This document shows positions 31,032 through 37,898 of a stretch of DNA of 64,000 bases, piece by piece (position 1 is the stretch's first letter; each line of letters starts with the position of its first letter). Both the position numbers and the translations under genes were made by a program. The DNA is from Aerobium sp039839275. Its GTDB lineage: Bacteria > Pseudomonadota > Alphaproteobacteria > Rhizobiales > Rhizobiaceae. The notes below the pieces were generated by a model. The model saw nothing but the letters and a program-made list of their open reading frames with translations. It was not told the DNA's origin and ran no database searches. The stretch spans positions 1,302,001 to 1,366,000 of the forward strand of contig NZ_JBDOQP010000001.1 of NCBI RefSeq assembly GCF_039839275.1, given 5' to 3'.

Positions 31032-31717
31032 GCCGCCCCGGCCTCCTCGACGCTCAGCCTTCGGCGGTGGAGCAGGTCGCTGACAGCCAGCGCTATCTGG
31101 GCCGCAACCTTCTTCGGGGCCTGCGCTGCGTCGACCACGACGCAGCGTTGAGGTTCGGCCCGCGCGATGTCGAGGAATGCCTCGCGGCGGCGGCGGTGAA
31201 TATCGATCGTCTCCTTCTCGAACCGGTCGGCGCTGCCGTCGCCGCGGCGCGCGGTTGCGCGGCGAAGACCTTCCTCCGGGTCGAGGTCCAGAACGATCGT
31301 CAGATCCGGCGTCATGCCGTTGATCGCGACTTCCTCGAGCGAACGCATGAAGTCGGCATCGAGGTTGCCCGTCACGCCTTGATAGACGCGGCTCGAATCC
31401 ATGAAGCGGTCGCACAGCACGATCTTGCCGCGTTTCACGGCCGGGCGAATGACCTGCTCGACATGATCGGACCGCGCGGCGGCAAACAGAAGCGCTTCCA
31501 TGCTCGGACCGAACGGCTCGGCGGCGCCCGAAAGCAGGACATGCCTGACGGCTTCGGCACCTGGCGAGCCACCGGGCTCCCGCGTGACGAGGACATCCCG
31601 GCCGTTCTCGCGCAACGTCGCGGCAAGGGTTCGGATCTGGCTCGACTTGCCAGCTCCTTCGCCGCCCTCGAATGTAATGAAGATGCCGCGCGCCACGTCG
31701 ATCTTTCCGCTGCTCAT
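31028..31717 (-). CDS. tmk: Thymidylate kinase
   Basis: This enzyme phosphorylates dTMP to dTDP for DNA synthesis. The 229-aa protein has the P-loop FITFEGGEGAGKSSQI, TREPGGSPGAEAVR, the DR(F/Y) motif in VLCDRFMDSSRVYQG, and LDLDPEEGLRRATARRGDGSADRFE. The start at 31717 (MSSGKIDVARG) is favoured; an ATG at 31750 would add 11 residues. It lies between dacC and holB on the same strand. Confidence 0.95.
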   Translation of the reverse strand: MSSGKIDVARGIFITFEGGEGAGKSSQIRTLAATLRENGRDVLVTREPGGSPGAEAVRHVLLSGAAEPFGPSMEALLFAAARSDHVEQVIRPAVKRGKIVLCDRFMDSSRVYQGVTGNLDADFMRSLEEVAINGMTPDLTIVLDLDPEEGLRRATARRGDGSADRFEKETIDIHRRRREAFLDIARAEPQRCVVVDAAQAPKKVAAQIALAVSDLLHRRRLSVEEAGAA

Positions 31718-31804
31718 CTGCTTGCCTGCCTCCCCACGAGGCATCGGCAATCACATAGGCCAACATGAGCAGGATATCCACGGTGCGTTGTCGCGAGGAC
31801 GGAT

Positions 31805-32965
31805 TCAGCGCAGCCAGCCGACCAGCAATTCCTCGACCGCATCCAGGGCGCGTTGGTGGATCTTGCCCACGCCCACGCTTTCGGCAGCATAGAGTGGTGT
31901 TTCCTGGCTCATTGTGTCGCCGATCCAGACACGCAGCGCGCCGATCGGAGCCCCCTCCTCCACTGGCGCGATCACGGGGCCTTCATAGACGATCCGGGCA
32001 ATCAGCCGGTCTCGGTTGACCATGGGCACAAGTATCGAGACCGGACCATCCGCGCGCAAGGGCACGCCGCCGCGATCACCGCCATAGGTCTTTGCTTCGC
32101 CGACGATTTCGCCGGCGGCGTAGATCTGCTTGCTGTCGAAGGCACGCAAACCCCAATCGAGGATGCGGCGCGCCTCCTGGGCTCTTTCATTGTCACTTTC
32201 GAGGCCACTGAGCGCCAGAAAGACACGCCGTCCGTCACGGTCTACCGAGCCGACGATCGCATAGCCGGATTCCTCGGTGAAACCCGTCTTCAGTCCATCA
32301 GCGCCGATGTTCATCGCCAGCAGCGGATTGCGATTGCGCTGCAGAATCTCGTTCCAGGTAAATTCGGTCTGAGAATAGTAGCGATAGAATTCCGGGTACT
32401 CACGCCACAGGTGCTGCGCCAGTTTGACGAGCTCTCGCGCGGTGACGAACTGGCCCTCCGCCGGAAGTCCTGTCGAGTTCTTGAAGACGGATGTCTGCAA
32501 CCCGATCGCGCGCGCCCGATCGGTCATCAGCCGGGCGAAATTCTCCTCCGAACCGGCCATGCCCTCGGCAATGATGATGCAGCCATCGTTCGCCGATTGC
32601 ACGATAACACCCTGGATGAGGTCTTCCAGACGGATCGATGAACCCAGTTCCGCGAACATTGTGGACGTTCGTGATGGCGCGCCGCCGGTGCGCCAGGCGT
32701 TCTCCGAAACGTAAAACTCTTCGTCGAGCGACAGCCGCCCCGACTTGATCGCATCGAAGACGACTTCCATGGTCATCAACTTGGCAAGCGAGGCCGGCGG
32801 GAACGGCGCGTCCGGGTCCTTGGAATACAGAACCGTCCCGGTCTGGGCGTCGACCATGAAGGCCTGTTTCGCCCTCGTCTCGAAGTCCTGCGCTTGTGCG
32901 CCGACGACCAGAAAAAGCAACGAAATCAGGAACGACAGTCCACCTTTGCGTGCCGACGATGCCAT
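31805..32965 (-). CDS. dacC: D-alanyl-D-alanine carboxypeptidase (DacA/DacC type, PBP5-like)
   Basis: This periplasmic serine peptidase trims the terminal D-Ala from peptidoglycan stem peptides. The 386-aa precursor has a signal peptide ending around VVGAQA-QD (cleavage near residue 26). The catalytic motifs are SLAK (S59, K62), SAN (S124-N126) and KTG (K226-G228). A C-terminal beta-rich PBP5 domain follows, and the tail is amphipathic enough to hold the inner membrane. The start at 32965 places the signal peptide at the N-terminus. It sits 102 bases after rlpA, another peptidoglycan protein. Confidence 0.94.
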   Translation of the reverse strand: MASSARKGGLSFLISLLFLVVGAQAQDFETRAKQAFMVDAQTGTVLYSKDPDAPFPPASLAKLMTMEVVFDAIKSGRLSLDEEFYVSENAWRTGGAPSRTSTMFAELGSSIRLEDLIQGVIVQSANDGCIIIAEGMAGSEENFARLMTDRARAIGLQTSVFKNSTGLPAEGQFVTARELVKLAQHLWREYPEFYRYYSQTEFTWNEILQRNRNPLLAMNIGADGLKTGFTEESGYAIVGSVDRDGRRVFLALSGLESDNERAQEARRILDWGLRAFDSKQIYAAGEIVGEAKTYGGDRGGVPLRADGPVSILVPMVNRDRLIARIVYEGPVIAPVEEGAPIGALRVWIGDTMSQETPLYAAESVGVGKIHQRALDAVEELLVGWLR

Positions 32966-33067
32966 GATTATCCTTGTCGCGGCGCGTTTGCCCAATGTCG
33001 GCGGCAAGCTAGTGCGTTTCAAGGCCGATGGAAAGGCCGTCGCGGCCCCCTCGCCCGCTCGCTCGCA

Positions 33068-34285
33068 CTATTCGCGGACCGTCAACGCATCCTTGGCGCC
33101 GGCAGCCCATGCTGTACGCAGCATGTCGTCGATGGGAAGCGAACCGTCCGGCATCATGCGCAGACTGTAGCCGTCGCCATGATAGTCGGTCTCGATGAGA
33201 ATGCGACCCGCGCCATCCAATGCACGGGCCATGGCTTCCGCCGCATGCTGGTCGGAATAGGTGCCGACTGCAATATACTCGGACGATGCGACCTTGGCAG
33301 GTGCGTCCGCGTAGCGCCGATTGAGCGCGGCAACCAAGGCCCGCTTTGCATCGCTTTCATCAGCAAAATCGTTGACCGCCTGCGCGGCACGCTTGACCCG
33401 GTCGTCGGCATAGGCGAGTGCGCCGGAAAGCGACTTGCCGGCGAGCGCCGCAATGCCGGCACCCGGGCGCTCCGGTGCAATGGGGCCGAAATCCGGCAGC
33501 ACGATATCAAACTCACCCAGCGCCACCACCGTCTGCGCGGCGGGATTTTGCTGGCCTGGGAAAGCCGGAGAAGCACCAGATACGGAAGCGGTTGGTGTCG
33601 GACCATTCAGCGCGATCATGACACCGGTGGGCAAGCCGTCGGACGGATCGATGGAGCGACCCGCGGGCCTGTAGGAGGCCATCAGGAAGGCGTCGTCCTG
33701 CCCATCCAGCGGTGCGCGGCCGATATATTCGACGTCGACCTTGGCCAAGCCGTTATGTGTGTAGTCCAGAAGTTCGGCCGCACGGCGTGAAAGGTCGATG
33801 ATGCGGCCACGCGCGAACGGGCCGCGATCGTTGACGCGCACGACCACCGAGGAGCCATTGGATTTGTTGGTCACCCTCGCATAGCTCGGCAGCGGCATCG
33901 TCGGATGCGCCGCAGTAAGATGCGTCATGTCGTAGATTTCACCGTTGGCGGTAAGACGACCGTGAAACGCATCGCCGTACCATGAGGCCATGCCCGAGTT
34001 GCGGTAATCGGGATCTTCCTTTGGGTGATACCACTGCCCCTTGACCTTGTACGGCCTGCCGATCTGGTCGCGCCCGCCGCCCCGCGGCAGTCTCGACCTC
34101 TGGTTCGTGACCCTGGGACTGGCTTTCACGCCATATTCCGATTCGGCGAAATATTCCTTTGAACGGGTCGGCTTGCCTGATGCCGATTTCTGGCCGGACG
34201 ATGAACAAGCCGCCAACGCCAGTGCAGAAGCGGCCAGCAGAACCGTCGTCGCGCCGCGCAGCGCAGGCATAAAACCGTCGGTCAT
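33068..34285 (-). CDS. rlpA: RlpA-family septal lipoprotein with SPOR domain
   Basis: RlpA proteins are outer-membrane lipoproteins that cleave glycan strands lacking stem peptides at the septum. The 405-aa protein has a lipoprotein signal with lipobox LAAC (Cys27). The double-psi beta-barrel spans about residues 98-175 (GMASWYGDAFHGRLTANGE, VRVNDRGPF), followed by a long Pro/Ala linker. A SPOR domain lies near residues 325-400 (YIAVGTYSDQHAAEAMARAL), which would bind denuded peptidoglycan. It is the first gene of the operon running to the MBL hydrolase. An ATG five codons later is an alternative start. Confidence 0.93.
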   Translation of the reverse strand: MTDGFMPALRGATTVLLAASALALAACSSSGQKSASGKPTRSKEYFAESEYGVKASPRVTNQRSRLPRGGGRDQIGRPYKVKGQWYHPKEDPDYRNSGMASWYGDAFHGRLTANGEIYDMTHLTAAHPTMPLPSYARVTNKSNGSSVVVRVNDRGPFARGRIIDLSRRAAELLDYTHNGLAKVDVEYIGRAPLDGQDDAFLMASYRPAGRSIDPSDGLPTGVMIALNGPTPTASVSGASPAFPGQQNPAAQTVVALGEFDIVLPDFGPIAPERPGAGIAALAGKSLSGALAYADDRVKRAAQAVNDFADESDAKRALVAALNRRYADAPAKVASSEYIAVGTYSDQHAAEAMARALDGAGRILIETDYHGDGYSLRMMPDGSLPIDDMLRTAWAAGAKDALTVRE

Positions 34286-34479
34286 ACGTACATCGTCCCC
34301 GAACTTTCAGGATTCCGTGACAGATCTGTCCATCAGCGGTTCCCGACCCCCTGTCCGCATTGCACGAACGATAGAGCCTAAGTGAGCTACAATACCTTAT
34401 TACCCTGTTAATCAATTGTGACATCATGCGGGCAAGATTGTGGCATCGCATCCGCCTTTGGACATTTGGCCTCTTTGAC

Positions 34480-34504
34480 GGAACCAATCGGCCCTATCGG
34501 CGTT
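34480..34504 (+). promoter_or_regulatory. EcfG-type general stress promoter of the otsBA cluster
   Basis: GGAAC at 34480-34484 and CGTT at 34501-34504 are separated by 16 bases, an exact match to the GGAAC-N16/17-CGTT consensus of the alphaproteobacterial general stress sigma factor EcfG. The element ends 36 bases before the small ORF that leads into otsB and otsA. Trehalose genes are known EcfG targets in several rhizobia. Confidence 0.75.
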
Positions 34505-34540
34505 ACGTGATGGGAACAATCGTCTGGAGGGACATCCGAG

Positions 34541-34828
34541 ATGCCGGTACCACAAGTTCCGTCACGACCAGCGACAGGCAAGGCGCGCGCCGAACGCTCG
34601 CCGTTGCGCATCGATCGCGATGCTGAGGGCGTGAAAGTGATCTTCTCGATGGCCAGCTCGCAGGGATCGCAGGCCAATCGCGGCAAGGTTCTCGAGCGCG
34701 CACGCCGTATGGTTGCCGCCGCTATCGAAGAAGAACAGCGCCGGGAAGCGGAAGCCATCGAAACGGCGCGCACCTCGCGCAACGCCATCGGGTGCGCCCC
34801 AGGCAACGGCGCGTGGTGGTGTTTTTGA
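34541..34828 (+). CDS. Hypothetical 95-aa protein leading the otsBA cluster
   Basis: I do not recognise this protein. It begins MPVPQVPSRPATG after GGAGGG at 34526-34531. It has a basic N-terminal third, a short hydrophobic strand (VKVIFSMA) and a charged helix rich in Arg, Glu and Ala (about residues 48-75). The tail ends in GNGAWWCF. No signal peptide or membrane segment is seen. It lies between an EcfG-type promoter and otsB, ending 16 bases before otsB, so it may be a small stress protein or mainly a translated leader. Codon use (mostly G/C third positions) supports coding. Confidence 0.6.
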   Translation: MPVPQVPSRPATGKARAERSPLRIDRDAEGVKVIFSMASSQGSQANRGKVLERARRMVAAAIEEEQRREAEAIETARTSRNAIGCAPGNGAWWCF

Positions 34829-34844
34829 CCGCGACATCCTGGGA

Positions 34845-35597
34845 ATGAGTTTTCCGCCAATCGACATACGACGAACGGCCTTTTTTCTGGATTTTGACGG
34901 GACGCTGGCTGAGATCGTGGACGATCCAGACAAAGCTGCAATATCCGAGGCAAACTTTGCCGCGCTGCAAAAACTTGCGGAAGCAGCCGACGACGCCGTG
35001 GCGGTTGTTTCGGGTCGAAGCATTGCCCAGCTCGATCGTCTTCTTCATCCGTTGCGCCTGCCGCTTGCCGGTGTGCATGGCCTCGAACGGCGCACCGCCG
35101 ACGGCCGTCTCGTGAACGCGCCCATCGATGAGGATGCGCAACGCACGCTTCAGGCCGGTGTCAAAACGTTCGCAGATGCCAATCCGGGACTGCTCGCCGA
35201 AGCCAAACCCGGTTCCGTGGCGCTGCATTACCGAATGCGTCCCGATCTCGCGGCAGAATGCGCGCGCTTGGCCGATGAACTCGCACGGCACGATCCTCGA
35301 ATTGAGGTGGTGGCTGGAAAGATGGTGTTCGAAATCAAGCTTGGCGCCCTGACCAAGGGCGATGCGATTTCGGCCTTCATGGAGGAGTCGCCATTTCGCG
35401 GCCGCGTGCCGTTTTTCGCCGGCGACGATGTGACCGACGAAACCGGCTTCAAGGTGGTCAACGCCATGGGCGGGATTTCGCTGAAGGTGGGCTCCGGGAA
35501 GACTTTTGCCGACCACCGTGTTATGGATACCGCCTCATTCACGGCCGGCTTCGAAGCTCTGGTCATGAATTCGCCGGCGGCAGGGAAAGTCACTTAG
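34845..35597 (+). CDS. otsB: Trehalose-6-phosphate phosphatase
   Basis: OtsB removes the phosphate from trehalose-6-phosphate, the last step of trehalose synthesis. The 250-aa HAD-superfamily protein has FFLDFDGTLAEI near residue 15 (motif I, nucleophile Asp), VVSGRSIAQLD (motif II), GALTKGDAI (motif III Lys) and FFAGDDVTDETGF (motif IV). The start MSFPPIDIRRTAF is close to the family N-terminus; a longer in-frame reading overlaps the upstream ORF in another frame. Trehalose protects against desiccation and osmotic stress, in keeping with the stress promoter upstream. Confidence 0.96.
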   Translation: MSFPPIDIRRTAFFLDFDGTLAEIVDDPDKAAISEANFAALQKLAEAADDAVAVVSGRSIAQLDRLLHPLRLPLAGVHGLERRTADGRLVNAPIDEDAQRTLQAGVKTFADANPGLLAEAKPGSVALHYRMRPDLAAECARLADELARHDPRIEVVAGKMVFEIKLGALTKGDAISAFMEESPFRGRVPFFAGDDVTDETGFKVVNAMGGISLKVGSGKTFADHRVMDTASFTAGFEALVMNSPAAGKVT

Positions 35598-35676
35598 GCT
35601 TTCCAGGAGGAGGAACCGAAGCGCCGCCAGAAAACTGCGCGTTTTGGAGGAGAAACAAAGAAGAAGAACAAGGTTG

Positions 35677-37194
35677 ATGAAGCCACTCACCATGCAAGCA
35701 CCGATTTCTATTGCCGATACGCCGACTGTTCCACTTGAGCTGACCTTCGCCGACAGCGACCCCGACGCTCAAAGTAGGAACTCGCCCTCACCCGCCCCTC
35801 GGAGAGAGCGGTTGGTCATCGTTTCCAATCGCGTCGCCGATCTGCGGGCCTCGTCCCAGTCTGGCGGATTGGCGGTGGGTCTTGCCGATGCGCTGAAGGA
35901 GCGTGGCGGCATCTGGTTCGGATGGAATGGGGAACGCGAAGGCGTTACGGGCGGCGACCTCAACATCGAGTCGATCGGGTCGGTTGAGCGCATCGAGGCA
36001 CAAATTTCACCGCAGGATTTCTCCGACTATTACCTCGGCTATTCGAACAGCGTGCTGTGGCCCCTATTTCACTATCGCCTTGATCTCGTCGACTTCCGAC
36101 CTGCCTATTTCGAGGGCTATCAGCGCGTCAACGAGATGTTCGCGCGCCAACTCGCCACCTTCCTGCGGGAAGACGACGTGATCTGGGTGCACGACTACCA
36201 CCTCATCCCGCTCGCCTCCTTCCTTCGCAAACTCGGCTGCAAGCAGCGCATCGGCTTCTTCCTGCATATCCCGTTTCCGCCACCGGACCTGCTGGCGGCG
36301 TCTCCGAACCATGCGGAGCTAGTGGACGGTCTGCTGGAATACGACGTCGTCGGTTTTCAGACGAAAACGGATGTCGTGAACCTGAAATCCTACCTTCGCG
36401 AACATGCGTCTGCGGTGCAGGTCGCTGAAGATCGTTTCAGCATTGGCGAGCGTTCGGTCGTGGTCGATCGCTTTCCCATCGGCATCGATGCGGCCGGCTT
36501 CACGGCGCTTGCCAAACAGGCGGACGAAGATGTCCAGGTCGACCTCATGCGCCGGCGTGTTCTCGGGCGGCGGCAGATCATCGGCGTCGACAGGCTCGAT
36601 TACTCGAAGGGTCTGCCCGAACGGCTAAAGGCATTCGGCAAGCTTTTGTCGACGCATCCGGAGATGGAAAAGGCCGTCACCTTCCTGCAGATCGCACCGC
36701 CGACGCGCGAGGAGGTCGACGCTTATTCGGACATTCGCATGGAACTGGAGGGGCTTGCAGGATCGATCAACGGACAGTTTGCCGACTTCAACTGGACACC
36801 GATCCGCTACATCCACAGGCCCGTTGCGCGTGACAAGCTGGCGCCGCTGTTCAGGGGCAGCCAGGTGGGCTTCATCACCCCCTTGCGGGATGGCATGAAC
36901 CTCGTCGCCAAGGAGTATGTCGCGGCGCAGAACCCGGAGGATCCGGGCGTGCTGGTGCTGTCGCAATTTGCCGGCGCGGCGGAGGAAATGCACGACGCGC
37001 TGATCGTCAACCCATACGATATCGACCACATGGCAGAGCAGTTGCACCGTGCGCTGACAATGCCTCTGGACGAACGGCGCCGTCGCCATGAAACGCTCAT
37101 GCACCATGTGACCACGCAGGACGCGCAGGCGTGGCTCCAGTCATACCTGAAGACGTTGACGCAGGACGAACCTGAATACGGTGCCGTGGGCTGA
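35677..37194 (+). CDS. otsA: Trehalose-6-phosphate synthase
   Basis: OtsA joins UDP-glucose and glucose-6-phosphate to trehalose-6-phosphate. The 505-aa GT20 enzyme has SNRVADLRASSQSGGLAVGL, the VHDYHLIPLASFLR motif, IDRLDYSK-type GVDRLDYSKGLPERLKAF, and the C-terminal LVAKEYVAAQNPEDPGVLVLSQF, shown here only in part as LVLSQFAGAAEEM. About 40 N-terminal residues precede the fold, longer than usual and Pro/Ser rich. The start is uncertain between ATG 35677 and an in-frame start at 35644. It lies 79 bases after otsB and is probably in the same transcript. Confidence 0.95.
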   Translation: MKPLTMQAPISIADTPTVPLELTFADSDPDAQSRNSPSPAPRRERLVIVSNRVADLRASSQSGGLAVGLADALKERGGIWFGWNGEREGVTGGDLNIESIGSVERIEAQISPQDFSDYYLGYSNSVLWPLFHYRLDLVDFRPAYFEGYQRVNEMFARQLATFLREDDVIWVHDYHLIPLASFLRKLGCKQRIGFFLHIPFPPPDLLAASPNHAELVDGLLEYDVVGFQTKTDVVNLKSYLREHASAVQVAEDRFSIGERSVVVDRFPIGIDAAGFTALAKQADEDVQVDLMRRRVLGRRQIIGVDRLDYSKGLPERLKAFGKLLSTHPEMEKAVTFLQIAPPTREEVDAYSDIRMELEGLAGSINGQFADFNWTPIRYIHRPVARDKLAPLFRGSQVGFITPLRDGMNLVAKEYVAAQNPEDPGVLVLSQFAGAAEEMHDALIVNPYDIDHMAEQLHRALTMPLDERRRRHETLMHHVTTQDAQAWLQSYLKTLTQDEPEYGAVG

Positions 37195-37205
37195 GCGGAG
37201 CCCGG

Positions 37206-37230
37206 GGAACAAGTCGTCACCAGAGGGGTT
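37206..37230 (+). promoter_or_regulatory. Possible second EcfG-type promoter (one mismatch)
   Basis: GGAAC at 37206-37210, a 16-base spacer and GGTT at 37227-37230 differ from GGAAC-N16-CGTT by one base. The site ends 26 bases before the next start codon. It could give the two downstream stress-like genes their own promoter. Confidence 0.35.
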
Positions 37231-37256
37231 TAGTCCTGCAAGGCAGGAGAACCTCG

Positions 37257-37706
37257 ATGACAAACGCCTCCCCGATAGACGACCACGAGTCGCCGGTTTC
37301 CACCGCGCTGGCTGACGCTGACAGCTCAGGCGAAGCAGTGGCGCGACCAGCCGGGGGGCTCGTCGCTTTTGCGGAAGCCATCGAGGCATCGAAGGGCGAT
37401 CTTGCCGGAACGCTGGAGCGGCTCGCCCAGTCGCTTTACGAAAAGGATCGGCGGGAACTCCTCGACGAGATGTTGGCGCGAGAGCGTGAAAATCCCGGCG
37501 CGTTCCTGTCAGGTGCCCTTGCGGGCTTCGTGATCGGGCGCGGCGGGGCCGACTTCCGCTCTCTGCGAGAAGCGGCTGAGCCTGCGAAGGCTCCCACGGA
37601 CGACCGCGAGGCCGGTATCGTCGTTGGACCGATGGATACCGCGCAGCAAGGTCCGGGAGGCCCCGGTCACCTCGAACCCGGACATTCCGACGACGATCGA
37701 TCATAA
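37257..37706 (+). CDS. Hypothetical 149-aa stress-type protein
   Basis: This protein matches no named family I can identify with certainty. Acidic, low-complexity ends flank a helical middle (LAGTLERLAQSLYEKDRRELLDEMLARE). A glycine-rich hydrophobic stretch, NPGAFLSGALAGFVIGRG, lies near residues 80-97. That arrangement recalls the short membrane-associated 'nutrient deprivation-induced' and DUF3618-like proteins of rhizobia, which are often stress regulated. The ribosome site is GGCAGGAGA, about eight bases upstream. It follows otsA by 62 bases. Confidence 0.75.
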   Translation: MTNASPIDDHESPVSTALADADSSGEAVARPAGGLVAFAEAIEASKGDLAGTLERLAQSLYEKDRRELLDEMLARERENPGAFLSGALAGFVIGRGGADFRSLREAAEPAKAPTDDREAGIVVGPMDTAQQGPGGPGHLEPGHSDDDRS

Positions 37707-37745
37707 CAACCGTCAACCAAATCGCCTGGCGACAGGAGGTCTATC

Positions 37746-37898
37746 ATGTGGAATCGACTTCGCAGCCTGCTCGCGGAACTACTGCCTGGAATGGTCAAGG
37801 CGCGGGCGTTGCGCGCGCAGAAAAACAAGATCCGTTCTCAACCGGTAGCTCAGGCTGATTCCGTTCGCGCCAGGGCCCAGACCAATAGTCGGCGATAG
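37746..37898 (+). CDS. Small basic 50-aa protein, previously easy to miss
   Basis: A perfect AGGAGGT at 37734-37740 lies five bases before ATG 37746. The 50-codon frame begins MWNRLRSLLAELLPGMVKAR and ends at TAG 37896-37898. The first 20 residues form an amphipathic helix, and the rest is rich in Lys, Arg and Gln, giving a net charge of about +10. It follows the 149-aa protein by 39 bases and overlaps the convergent CoA-transferase gene by 49 bases at the 3' ends. No function is assigned. The ribosome site is the strongest in this region, which is the main reason for calling it. Confidence 0.6.
   Translation: MWNRLRSLLAELLPGMVKARALRAQKNKIRSQPVAQADSVRARAQTNSRR

Noticed and set aside
34286..34479. 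tRNA or small RNA in the rlpA-otsB gap
   Set aside because: No cloverleaf or terminator-ended hairpin could be drawn; only the EcfG-type promoter further on is supported.
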